64,000 bases of DNA, from contig NZ_JACJSV010000002.1 in NCBI RefSeq assembly GCF_014698335.1, forward strand, positions 97,403 through 161,402, read 5' to 3'. How positions within the stretch are numbered: position 1 is the stretch's first letter; each line of letters starts with the position of its first letter. A program made the translations under genes and the position numbers. Below the pieces are notes generated by a model that worked only from the letters and a program-made list of their open reading frames with translations, did no database searches and was not told where the DNA came from. Shown here piece after piece: positions 9,645-18,210 of the stretch. This DNA comes from Microcystis viridis FACHB-1342. Lineage in GTDB: Bacteria; Cyanobacteriota; Cyanobacteriia; Cyanobacteriales; Microcystaceae.

Positions 9645-10360
9645 AGTTGTATCCGTTGACCTCCGCCCTAATACATAGTCATTACCAGTTTAGCTTAGTC
9701 TTTCGATCGATGTCCACATTGCCCCAGTTTTTAGCCCATCTCAGAGCAGTTATCTCAATGGTGAGATAAAAAATTTTCGTTGTAGGGAGACAAGAGCGCC
9801 AGAGTAGGAAGGAAAAGTCTGAGCATTTGTACTAAAAATCTCAACTTACACAATTCTGGCTTTAAGTCAATAGCCTTTACAAAACTTCAAAAATTGCAGC
9901 ATAAAAAAATTTCATCACTGGCGGCTTTTTTTGGGCAAGAGAATCAACACAGTCCCCTGATTGCCTTGGTTTTGCCTTGATTTAAAGTTTAATGCTTAAA
10001 CTAAGCCCACAGCATACCACGATCATACCATATTATTAAATCTAGGCAACCCCGATTTACAGCTAAATTTTGGCAAATTCTGGGAAAATCAAAATCTTGT
10101 AACTTACTTGTTACATTGAACTAATCGCCCCAAATATTTAAATATTTTAATTATTTACCTTAAATTTATAATTTTTACTTATTCTTGAAGGCTGATTAAC
10201 TAGGGTTGGGCAAAAAAGCTTGTAAGCTCTATTTAAAGTCAGTCGAGTCGCTTAGTATCGGGAGACAGATGTGACTTGTATAGCTTCCCAGTTTTTGAGA
10301 TTTGAAGACTTTTTAGAAGCATTTTGAAAGTGTCTTAGCTGATGGATTAAATATGAATTA
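9645..10360. other. Long gap without recognisable gene
   Basis: 716 bp, AT-rich (especially 10130-10190). No open frame longer than a few dozen residues with a credible start, no tRNA, no MITE end and no tandem array were seen. Part of it must serve the divergent Fur-family gene. A small RNA gene is possible, but I could not find a conserved core. Confidence 0.5.
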
Positions 10361-10831
10361 TCAGCCATAAAAATCTTCATCAAGAATCTGTTCTAAAGAA
10401 AAAGGGCAGTCTAAGGGATATGCTTCCTCTGGAGGAATCGCAATTCCAAAGTCAGCCAATTTACTTTCCTTGATGGCAATTTTGCGACCTTTAGGATAGG
10501 TTTTATCGATGGCGATTGCTAGATGAGATTTCAAAGAAGGGGTGTTTTCTAGTAAGGCGACAACTCGTTCCCTGTGTTCGACAATGGAGCTATACCAGCT
10601 AGATTTCATGCTTTCAGGGGCGGAGGATTGTACTTTTAATTTCAGTAAATGAGCCAGCAAAATCATTAAATTTCCTTCCAAGGCATTTTTATCTGATTTA
10701 CCCAATTCTTTCAACTCCTCAACCAAATGAGATACATCTAATGCCTGAAAATCTCCTTGTTCTAACTGACCTATTGTTGTTATCAGCCATAATTGAAAAT
10801 CTTGTTCATAGAGTTCTGATTTAGTTATCAT
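10361..10831 (-). CDS. DUF29 family protein
   Basis: 156 residues matching the DUF29 family, which is very abundant in Microcystis and other cyanobacteria. Features are LYEQDFQLWL at the start, SHLVEELKELGKSDKNALEGNLMILLAHLLKLK near residue 40 (segments of one helical bundle), and the late YPLDCPFSLEQILDEDFYG tail. It is all alpha-helical with no membrane segment. Function is unknown; the family is often near mobile elements and toxin-antitoxin genes, though none is adjacent here. Confidence 0.88.
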   Translation of the reverse strand: MITKSELYEQDFQLWLITTIGQLEQGDFQALDVSHLVEELKELGKSDKNALEGNLMILLAHLLKLKVQSSAPESMKSSWYSSIVEHRERVVALLENTPSLKSHLAIAIDKTYPKGRKIAIKESKLADFGIAIPPEEAYPLDCPFSLEQILDEDFYG

Positions 10832-11009
10832 AATTGCTTCGATAATAGTTAATATAGATTGAATTGTACTCTATTTTGCAGATTTCGGATGTTGCAATCG
10901 GTAAATGTTAAGTTTTACTACAGGATTTAACATCTGCGCCTATGCCCTATTCCCTTATCCTTAGGATAAGCGGTTAAAATACATCTTAGCTTAAGGACTA
11001 GAGAATATT

Positions 11010-12068
11010 ATGAGACTAGAAAGAGAAGATTTTGATTGGGCGGTACAACAAAACCTAATTACTGCCAGCCAAGCTGAAAATTTATGGACGGCTTTTATAT
11101 CCCGTTATCCCCAAGAAGATGAAGTTAATCGCCCTCGCTTTAATTTTGCTAATGTAGCCTATTATTTTGGGGCATTAATTGTTATCTCTGCCCTGGGGTG
11201 GTTGATGAACGAAGCTTGGGAGAGTTTCGGTGGTGCAGGACTATTTTTTATCGCCCTGTTTTATGCAATTTGTTTTATTTTTGCGGGGAAAAATCTCTAT
11301 TTTCAGCAAAATCTCAAAATCCCCGGCGGCCTTTTATTTACCATGGCAGTGGCAATGACTCCCTTAGCAATCTATGGTTTACAACGCTGGACAGGATACT
11401 GGCAAGCCGGATATCCAGCTATCTATCGAGATTTCCATACCTGGACTAAAGGCAGTTGGTTTTTAATGGAATTAGGCACGATTATCGCAGGATTAATAAC
11501 TTTGCGATTTGTTAAATTTCCTTTTTTAACTGCACCGATCGCCTTTAGTCTGTGGTATATGTCAATGGACTTAACCTCTTTACTATTTGGAGAGAACGAA
11601 TATACATGGAGACTGCGACTGTGGGTATCCTTTTGGTTTGGAATTGCCTGTTTAATAACTGCCTATTTAATTGATGTACGTCAGCGCCGTAGTCGGGGTG
11701 ATTTTGCTTTTTGGCTGTACTTATTCGGATTAATTATGTTTTGGTTTAGTTTATCTCTCCTCATCGATGATAATGAAGCGCAACGATTTTTGTACTGTCT
11801 AATTAACTTGGGATTGATGTTATTATCCGTCCTGCTAAAAAGAAGATTATTTGTGGTTTTTGGAGGTATCGGAGTATTTGCCTATCTTTCCTATCTCTCC
11901 TATCGTCTCTTTGCCGATTCAATTTTCTTTCCCTTTGCCCTAACCGCCCTGGGACTTGGTATTATCTATATGGGAGTTTTGTATCAGCGTCATTACCCCA
12001 CCCTAGCTAGATTTATTGAAAGTTATATCCCTCTCGAATGGCGCAATTTATTACCCAAAGATAGATAA
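11010..12068 (+). CDS. Polytopic membrane protein (DUF2157-like)
   Basis: 352 residues with a short soluble N-terminus (residues 1-48) and about nine hydrophobic segments from residue 49 to 330, for example VAYYFGALIVISALGWLM and LFFIALFYAICFIF. The soluble start REDFDWAVQQNLITASQAENLW resembles the N-terminal helix pair of DUF2157 membrane proteins. No catalytic motif is visible. Transport or sensing cannot be decided. It is followed by a repeat-rich spacer and a response regulator on the same strand. Confidence 0.6.
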   Translation: MRLEREDFDWAVQQNLITASQAENLWTAFISRYPQEDEVNRPRFNFANVAYYFGALIVISALGWLMNEAWESFGGAGLFFIALFYAICFIFAGKNLYFQQNLKIPGGLLFTMAVAMTPLAIYGLQRWTGYWQAGYPAIYRDFHTWTKGSWFLMELGTIIAGLITLRFVKFPFLTAPIAFSLWYMSMDLTSLLFGENEYTWRLRLWVSFWFGIACLITAYLIDVRQRRSRGDFAFWLYLFGLIMFWFSLSLLIDDNEAQRFLYCLINLGLMLLSVLLKRRLFVVFGGIGVFAYLSYLSYRLFADSIFFPFALTALGLGIIYMGVLYQRHYPTLARFIESYIPLEWRNLLPKDR

Positions 12069-12090
12069 TTAGGAGAAATGGTTTTTCAGT

Positions 12091-12185
12091 GATCAGTAAA
12101 CAGTAATCAGTAAACAGTGAACTGATAACTCACATCTGATAACTGATCACTGATAACTGATCACTGATAACTGATAACTGATAAT
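12091..12185. repeat. CTGATAACTGATCA-type short tandem repeats
   Basis: Interleaved runs of CTGATAACTGA and CTGATCACTGA, many of them partly palindromic around TGATCA. The same words recur near 13036-13056, 18137-18164, 24050-24070 and 49014-49056. They are the short repetitive type common in cyanobacterial intergenic DNA; no function is evident. Confidence 0.75.
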
Positions 12186-12194
12186 CTTCCTTCT

Positions 12195-12875
12195 ATGCGA
12201 ATACTTATCGTTGACGATGAAAAAGAATTAACCGAACCCTTAGAACAAATTCTTGCTCAAGAAGGCTATGAAGTTGATATTGCTGATAATGGTCGGACGG
12301 GGTTAGAATTGGCACAAGAGAATAATTATGACCTCTTAATTCTCGATTGGATGTTACCCCAGCAATCCGGATTACAAATCTGTCAATATTTACGGGATCA
12401 GGGGGACACCACTCCCGTTTTATTTCTAACCGCTAAGGATACCATAGACGATCGAGTGGCGGGATTAGATGCCGGTGCCGATGATTATTTAGTCAAACCC
12501 TTTCAACTGCGAGAATTATTAGCGAGAGTCCGTGCTTTATTGCGTCGTTCTCCCAATTTTGAAGCTAGTAATAGCAGTAAACTAAAATGTGCTGATTTAG
12601 AACTCGATAGCGAAAATCAAGTGGCCTATCGTCACGGTCGCACGATCAGTTTATCAGCAAAAGAAATACAATTGTTAACTTTATTTATGACCCATCCGGG
12701 GCAACTTCTCACCCATGAACAAATTTATCAGCATCTCTGGTCAGAAGGGGAGCAACCTAATAGTAATGTGGTTCCTGCCCTGATGCGCTTACTGCGTCGT
12801 AAAATCGAAGCGCCTGGAGAAACACCTCTAATTAATACTGTCTATGGGAAGGGCTACCGTTTCGGGGAAAATTAG
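12195..12875 (+). CDS. OmpR/PhoB-type response regulator (RppA-like)
   Basis: 226 residues. Receiver domain residues 1-118: acidic pair DDE at 7-9, phosphoacceptor Asp51 in LLILDWMLP, Thr in LFLTAKD, Lys in YLVKPFQ. The C-terminal winged helix (about 128-224) contains LSAKEIQLLTLFM, HEQIYQHLWSEGEQPNSNVV and INTVYGKGYRF. It resembles cyanobacterial RppA regulators, but the usual neighbouring sensor kinase is absent: recN follows after a repeat element. The cognate kinase is therefore unknown, and the name RppA is only a similarity. Confidence 0.9.
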   Translation: MRILIVDDEKELTEPLEQILAQEGYEVDIADNGRTGLELAQENNYDLLILDWMLPQQSGLQICQYLRDQGDTTPVLFLTAKDTIDDRVAGLDAGADDYLVKPFQLRELLARVRALLRRSPNFEASNSSKLKCADLELDSENQVAYRHGRTISLSAKEIQLLTLFMTHPGQLLTHEQIYQHLWSEGEQPNSNVVPALMRLLRRKIEAPGETPLINTVYGKGYRFGEN

Positions 12876-12899
12876 GGAATGCTGAAGGATAATGAGAAT

Positions 12900-13033
12900 A
12901 AGTAGCTGGTTATAATTAAATTAAAAATGGATTTTAGGTTCGATCCCCCCTGCCCCCCTTGATAAGGGGGGATTAAGGGGGTATCCCCCCTTAATAAGGG
13001 GGCATCTGATAATTTTTAACGCCTACCTACTTA
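12900..13033. repeat. C-rich inverted-repeat element, family B (inverted copy)
   Basis: 134-bp copy in the opposite orientation to 6425-6602: AAGTAGCTGGTTATAATTAA at the left and GCCTACCTACTTA at the right, with CCCCCCTTGATAAGGGGGG inside. It ends 25 bp before the recN start, so recN transcription or translation signals lie in or next to the element. Confidence 0.7.
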
Positions 13034-13058
13034 GCAACTGATTACTGATTACTGATAT

Positions 13059-14813
13059 ATGTTATCCTGCCTACAAATTGAAAATTTTACCCTCATCGAT
13101 CGCTTAGAATTAACTTTCGGCAGCGGATTAAATGTACTGACCGGTGAGACGGGGGCAGGAAAATCGATTATATTAGATGCGATCGATATTGTTCTCGGTG
13201 GTAAAGTCAATCATCGCGTCATCCGTCAGGGAAGCCAACAATCAACCCTAGAAGCGACTTTTTCTCTGACTCCAGAATTAATTGCTTGGCTAGAAAGTCA
13301 GGAAATTGACCTATTAGAGGATAATAGTCTGACCATCAGCCGGGAATTAGTGATTACTAATAATTCCTTGCGTTCTCGTTCTCGGATTAACGGAGTCGTC
13401 GCTAATCGCCAACAAATGGCGCAAATAAGAGATTTTTTGGTAGAAATCACCGCTCAAGGTCAAACAGTTCAGTTAATGGACGCTAATCGACAGAGGGAAT
13501 TATTAGATCTCTACGGGGGTGAATCCCTGCTGCTGCAGCGGGAAAAAGTAGCCACAGCCTACGCTAACTGGCAAGAAAGCAAGAATATTTTCAATAATAG
13601 ATTGCAATCGGAACAAAATCGCCTACAGAGATTAGATTTATTAGAATATCAACTAAAAGAACTAGAATCAGCTAATTTAACTGACGCTAACGAGTTGGAA
13701 CAGTTAGAACAGGAAAGAAACCGACTCTCCCACGGTGTCGATTTACAAAATTCCAGCTATCAAGTCTATCAACTACTCTACCAAAATGATCGCGATCAAC
13801 CCGCCGTCGCTGATTTGTTAGGAAAAGCTGAAAATATCTTGACAAATATGATGGTTTATGATAGCAGTTTAGAGCCAATTTTAGAGATGGTGCGATCGGC
13901 ATTAAATCAGGTGGTGGAAGCGGGACAGGAAATCAACGTTTATGGGGATAGTCTAGAGGCAGATCCGGAGAGATTGAACGAGATAGAAGAGAGAATTGTC
14001 CAACTTAAGCGCATTTGTCGCAAATATGGCCCAAGTTTAGCCGAAGCGATCGATTATTATCAGAAATTACAGCAGGAATTAGCGGAGTTGACGGGAGAAG
14101 GACAATCGATTGAGGAATTAGAAAAAATTTGTCAGCAACAGGAAAAAATCTATCGAGAAACTAGCACTCAGTTGACCTTTTTGCGACAAGAAACCGCTAG
14201 TCAACTAGAAAAACAATTGGTACAGGAATTAAAACCTTTAGCCATGGAAAAGGTGATTTTTGTCTGTCGGATTAACCCGGGTAATCCTAGCAGTCTGGGA
14301 GTCGATCAAGTGGGATTTTATTTTAGTCCCAATCCAGGGGAAAAAATCCAACCTTTATCCAGTACCGCTTCCGGAGGAGAAATGAGTCGTTTTCTCCTAG
14401 CGTTAAAGTCCTGTTTTTCCCAATCCCAATCGGCAGCGACAACCCTAATTTTTGACGAAATTGATGCGGGAGTATCGGGAAAAGTTGCCCAGGCAATTGC
14501 CGATAAATTAGATCAATTAGGTCAACAATATCAAGTTTTGTGCGTTACTCATCAACCCTTAGTGGCTGCTTTAGCTGATCACCATTTTCGCGTTTATAAA
14601 CAAATGATTGCCGAAGATGATTCCACTAATCTCTCGGAAATTCGCACGGTTGTCCGGGTTACTTCTCTCGATAATCGTCAGACGAGAAGGGAAGAATTGG
14701 CACAATTAACGGGAGGAAATTCGGCAGCGGCTGCCATCGCTTTTGCCGAGTCTTTATTGGAGAAAGCGGCTGCCAAAAAACAGCAGGATTTAACCTTGAA
14801 ATTGACTGATTAA
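13059..14813 (+). CDS. recN: DNA repair protein RecN
   Basis: 584-residue SMC-like ATPase that tethers broken DNA ends for recombinational repair. The Walker A motif GETGAGKS lies near residue 29, long coiled coils occupy about 155-380, the signature ASGGEMSRFLLALKS is near residue 437, and Walker B is LIFDEIDAGVSG. Both head halves are present and the length is normal (550-590 aa). Its last 24 bp overlap the end of the convergent Uma2 gene. The start codon ATG is preceded by a family B repeat and TGATTACTGATTACTGA words. Confidence 0.96.
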   Translation: MLSCLQIENFTLIDRLELTFGSGLNVLTGETGAGKSIILDAIDIVLGGKVNHRVIRQGSQQSTLEATFSLTPELIAWLESQEIDLLEDNSLTISRELVITNNSLRSRSRINGVVANRQQMAQIRDFLVEITAQGQTVQLMDANRQRELLDLYGGESLLLQREKVATAYANWQESKNIFNNRLQSEQNRLQRLDLLEYQLKELESANLTDANELEQLEQERNRLSHGVDLQNSSYQVYQLLYQNDRDQPAVADLLGKAENILTNMMVYDSSLEPILEMVRSALNQVVEAGQEINVYGDSLEADPERLNEIEERIVQLKRICRKYGPSLAEAIDYYQKLQQELAELTGEGQSIEELEKICQQQEKIYRETSTQLTFLRQETASQLEKQLVQELKPLAMEKVIFVCRINPGNPSSLGVDQVGFYFSPNPGEKIQPLSSTASGGEMSRFLLALKSCFSQSQSAATTLIFDEIDAGVSGKVAQAIADKLDQLGQQYQVLCVTHQPLVAALADHHFRVYKQMIAEDDSTNLSEIRTVVRVTSLDNRQTRREELAQLTGGNSAAAAIAFAESLLEKAAAKKQQDLTLKLTD

Positions 14814-15431
14814 CCAACGTCCTACCTGACTTTGATCTCTGGTGCGTGCCTGTTGTAAAGCTGACTCTAAAACCGCAAGTCTTAAATTAGGTAAAACCTT
14901 TGATATATCAATTCTTTTACTACCTCGATCGATTATTTTAAAAGCGAATATTTGGGGATAATCGACGTTAACACTCCAGTATTCACTAACTCCTAATTCT
15001 TCATAGAGTAAGCGTTTATTACCTAAGTCATCATTAAGGGTAGATTTTGAGATTTCAATGACTAAATCTGGTGGGGGATACTGATTCAAATCAATAATCA
15101 AAGTACCGTAGGGAATCAGATTAGCTTTCTCGGCAAAATAATAAGATATATCCGGTTGAACTTCTCGATAACCAGACCTGCGAAAACTGCAATTATCTTT
15201 GGCATTAAAGGTCAGATTTTTTAGGGTGGCATAGAGACTAACAGCGAAGATCAAAATAGCATGATCGCTGGCATGATCGTTACCAATAGGAGTCATTTCT
15301 AATCGATAATAGCCATTGTGATAATAACTTTTTCCTTGATTTTCTGGGAAGTTTTTAATTGCTTCTAAGTATTCTTCCCAACTAGCTTTCATCCATAAAT
15401 CTGTCGAGATAGTAGTTTCTAGCTGTTGCAT
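14790..15431 (-). CDS. Uma2-family (DUF820) PD-(D/E)XK nuclease-like protein, copy 1
   Basis: 213 residues of the Uma2/DUF820 family, restriction-endonuclease-like folds hugely expanded in cyanobacteria. The core is visible as VQPDISYYF (Asp), PPPDLVIEISKSTLNDD (acidic + ExS) and NKRLLYEELGVSEYW near residue 140. The function of the family is unresolved; it is suspected to be nuclease-like and linked to mobile DNA. Convergent overlap with recN by 24 bp. Very similar in its C-terminal half to the next gene. Confidence 0.9.
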   Translation of the reverse strand: MQQLETTISTDLWMKASWEEYLEAIKNFPENQGKSYYHNGYYRLEMTPIGNDHASDHAILIFAVSLYATLKNLTFNAKDNCSFRRSGYREVQPDISYYFAEKANLIPYGTLIIDLNQYPPPDLVIEISKSTLNDDLGNKRLLYEELGVSEYWSVNVDYPQIFAFKIIDRGSKRIDISKVLPNLRLAVLESALQQARTRDQSQVGRWLISQFQG

Positions 15432-15455
15432 AATATTAGCCTCGATTTTATGGGG

Positions 15456-16097
15456 TTAACCTTGAAATTGAGTGATTAACCAACGTCCCACCTGACTTTG
15501 ATCTCTGGTGCGTGCCTGTTGTAAAGCTGACTCTAAAACCGCAAGTTTTAAATTAGGTAAAACCTTTGATATATCAATTCTTTTACTACCTCGATCGATT
15601 ATTTCAAAAGCAAATATTTGAGGGTCATCTACCTTAACACTCCAGTATTCACTAACCCCTAATTCTTCGTAGAGTAAGCGTTTATTACCTAAGTCATCAT
15701 TGAGGGTAGATTTTGAGATTTCAATGACTAAATCTGGTGGAGGATACTGATTTAAATCAATAATCGAAGTCCCATTTGGTATCAGATTCGCTTTCTCTCC
15801 TAGATAGTAAGATATATCTGGCTGCACTTCTCTAATTCCTCTTTTGCGATAGGAACAAGTAGGGAGTCCTTGAAAAGGAATTTCTTTGAGGATAGCGTAG
15901 AGACTCACCCCCAAAAAGACAACATGATGATCTCTAGCGTGTTCAAATCCAATAGGAGTCATTTCTAATCGATAATAGCCATTGTAATAATAACTTTTTC
16001 CTTGATTCTCTGGGAAGTTTTTAATTGCTTCTAAGTATTCTTCCCAACTACCTTTAATCCATGAGTCAGTTATCCCCCTAGTTTCTAGCTGTTGCAT
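15456..16097 (-). CDS. Uma2-family (DUF820) PD-(D/E)XK nuclease-like protein, copy 2
   Basis: 213 residues, tandem paralogue of the previous gene, same length and same orientation, 24 bp upstream. Starts (MQQLETRGITDSWIKG) and the last ~100 residues are nearly identical, while the middle (about residues 55-105) differs much more. The same core residues are present: PDISYYL, DLVIEISKSTLNDD, LLYEELGVSEYW. The mosaic of identity suggests duplication with later divergence or gene conversion. Confidence 0.9.
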   Translation of the reverse strand: MQQLETRGITDSWIKGSWEEYLEAIKNFPENQGKSYYYNGYYRLEMTPIGFEHARDHHVVFLGVSLYAILKEIPFQGLPTCSYRKRGIREVQPDISYYLGEKANLIPNGTSIIDLNQYPPPDLVIEISKSTLNDDLGNKRLLYEELGVSEYWSVKVDDPQIFAFEIIDRGSKRIDISKVLPNLKLAVLESALQQARTRDQSQVGRWLITQFQG

Positions 16098-16218
16098 AGT
16101 TATCCTGTCTCGCTTTGAACTTTTTCTCTAATTATAGCAATTATTGATCAAATCAGAACTAGGGAACTGAGCAAGTATAATGATAGAATAGATTAATTGA
16201 GAAAAAATTAGCCCAATT

Positions 16219-17376
16219 ATGACCACAACTTATGATTACATAATTATCGGTGGTGGTATCACCGGTTCCGTTTTAAGCTACGAACTAGCTAACCTAGGCA
16301 GTCGAGTCCTTTTATTAGAAAAAGAAACCCATCCCCTCAATGCCACTTTCTACAGTTACGGGGGTTTAGCCTATTGGTCGGCCACCACAGAAATCCAGAG
16401 AAAATTATATCAAGAAGGTCGAGAAATTCAGCGCAATTTATCCCAGGAACTGGGCATAGATAACGAATACCGGGACATAGAGTTAATTCTCACCGTTAAC
16501 CCCGAAGATGATCCGGTCACTGTGGCCGAAAAATTTGCTATCTTTGCTATTACTCCCGAAATTCTCGATCCGCAAGCAGCGATCGCTTTAGAACCCCTAT
16601 TAAATCCCGCTGCTATCTCCGGAGCTTTACGACTGCCCCACGGTCACATCAACGCCGAAAAAACTAATCTTGCCTATCAACAAGCTTTTCTGCGTCTGGG
16701 AGGCACGATTATTCGGGAAGCTGTCATCGAATTAATTGAAACTGCATCGAGAATTACCGGCGTAAAAACTCCTAAAAATAATTATTCTGCTGGGGAAACT
16801 ATCGTCTGTGCGGGGGGATTAACCCGGTCTTTACTGCAAAAATCTGGTATTACTGCTCCCGTCTATTTTACCCATGCCCAGGTGATCAAAATTCCCCCCA
16901 CTGAGATCAAATTAAACACCCTAGTTATGCCCGCAATTCCTGCTAGATTGCTATTAGAGCAAAAAATCACCCAACTAGAAAAGCAGGGCATTTGGCAGAG
17001 AGAAACCCCAGAAATAATTGCCAGTGTTTTAGAAACGGGGGCGGTACAATTCCGGGATCAAAGTCTTTATCTAGGGCAAATTAGCGCCATTATCACCGAT
17101 CCAGGCGCGATTTTAAACCCTCTGGCTGGAGAAAAAGCAATCCGCACCGCCGTGGGGACATTGCTGCCCTCTTTAGCCTCTCTCCCCGGCAGCTGTCATC
17201 ATTGCCTAGTGGCCTTTGCCCCCTCGGGACGGCCTCTAGTGGGAGCGATCGCCGATAAAGTGGGATTGCAGGTATTTTCTGGTTTTACCAGTACACTTGT
17301 ATCGGCTCCGCCCCTAGCCCGACGTTTCGCGCGTCATCTGCTGGGGGAAAATGACGAAATAATTAGGGTTTGCTGA
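16219..17376 (+). CDS. FAD-dependent oxidoreductase (DAO family)
   Basis: 385 residues. The N-terminal Rossmann motif is YIIIGGGITGSVLSYEL with the acidic residue LLLEKETHPL; the body matches the glycine/D-amino-acid oxidase-like (DAO) fold, with a late GLQVFSGFTSTLVSAPPLARRFARHLL flavin-binding segment near residue 350 (given as two adjoining pieces of one helix). The substrate is probably an amine or amino acid (inference). The last four residues IRVC and the stop TGA (17374-17376) lie inside the end of a MITE-like element, so the native C-terminus was replaced; the conserved domain appears complete. A TATAAT box lies at 16176-16181. Confidence 0.85.
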   Translation: MTTTYDYIIIGGGITGSVLSYELANLGSRVLLLEKETHPLNATFYSYGGLAYWSATTEIQRKLYQEGREIQRNLSQELGIDNEYRDIELILTVNPEDDPVTVAEKFAIFAITPEILDPQAAIALEPLLNPAAISGALRLPHGHINAEKTNLAYQQAFLRLGGTIIREAVIELIETASRITGVKTPKNNYSAGETIVCAGGLTRSLLQKSGITAPVYFTHAQVIKIPPTEIKLNTLVMPAIPARLLLEQKITQLEKQGIWQRETPEIIASVLETGAVQFRDQSLYLGQISAIITDPGAILNPLAGEKAIRTAVGTLLPSLASLPGSCHHCLVAFAPSGRPLVGAIADKVGLQVFSGFTSTLVSAPPLARRFARHLLGENDEIIRVC

Positions 17377-17580
17377 AAAAGTTTTTCGTGGGGACAGGGT
17401 GTGGGGTGTGGGGTGTGGGGTGTAGGTTTTTACCCATTTTCATCTGGTAAATTACCTAATTTTCAGGGAAAAAGTCCCAGAATTTTCCCCCCGATCCCTC
17501 CCAGCTCTGGGACTTTTTGATTGACCAAAAGTCTAAAAGTCTTACCCAACAAGGTTTTTAGATTTATTTAGCAAACCCTA
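17364..17580. mobile_element. MITE-like element family A, complete copy
   Basis: 217 bp, bounded by TA dinucleotides: TA-GGGTTTGCTGAAAAAG at the left and TTTATTTAGCAAACCC-TA at the right. Inside are four GGTGTGG/GGTGTAG heptamers (17398-17425) and an AGTCCCAGA...TCTGGGACTTTTT hairpin that could terminate transcription. It has no coding capacity. TA flanks and short terminal inverted repeats suggest mobilisation by an IS630/Tc1-mariner-type transposase (inference). It covers most of the 17377-17633 gap. Confidence 0.75.
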
Positions 17581-17633
17581 ATTGCTAATTGACAAAAGTT
17601 AAGAGAGAAATTAACTGATGGTTGCCATTAACC

Positions 17634-17909
17634 CTAATCGACTTTTTCCAATTGCCAAAGAATTTGGTTTCCCTCGCGTCTGACCCGGGAGATTACCCAA
17701 TTTCGCCACGGCCAATGGTCGCCGCGACTGGTAACGGCCCCTGGATTAATATCCATTAAATCGGCCACTTCGGCGCTGGTAATCAAATAACCGCGATTGG
17801 CCACTTCATCGGCAATGCGTAGGGTTTCGATCAGATGTCTTAGCTGGTCAACTCTTTCTCCCCGGGGTAATTGGATTTCATCGCCAGCGCTATTAGGTGG
17901 TTCATTCAT
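17634..17909 (-). CDS. Small cyanobacterial HTH-like hypothetical protein
   Basis: I start at the ATG at 17909 (MNEPPNSAGDEIQLPRGERV, 91 aa). The frame could extend to 17969, adding 20 mostly hydrophobic residues without a convincing ribosome site. The middle RGYLITSAEVADLMDINPGAVTS reads as a helix-turn-helix, followed by RGDHWPWRNWVISRVRREG. It is a conserved-looking small protein that could be a MerR/excisionase-like DNA-binding factor. No partner gene is adjacent; function unknown. Confidence 0.6.
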   Translation of the reverse strand: MNEPPNSAGDEIQLPRGERVDQLRHLIETLRIADEVANRGYLITSAEVADLMDINPGAVTSRGDHWPWRNWVISRVRREGNQILWQLEKVD

Positions 17910-18210
17910 GATGATGGTCTGGTCAAAGTTGATTAACAATAAAAATTGTCGGTTAAGGCAAACAATCAAGCTTTCCTCTCGTTATTCTATCGATTCTATC
18001 AATAATAGTTGTCATCAAAACAGTCCTATCTCCTCGAATCTTACCGTCATATCTTTACTAAAACCCTAAAAACCTCTTGACAAAAAACACAAAGTATAGT
18101 AACGAAATTCAGGGAACGGGGAAAGTGGTTAGCGGTAACTGATAACTGATCACTGATAACTGCTATAAAATTGGACTAGCCTTTTTCCCCAGAAAAAAAA
18201 TTCCCCCTCC

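Noticed and set aside
12091..12185. CRISPR array
   Set aside because: Repeats are short and directly adjoining with no unique spacers and no cas genes.
18077..18100. TTGACA with TATAGT as cysS promoter
   Set aside because: Spacer is only 12 bases, too short for a sigma-70 promoter.
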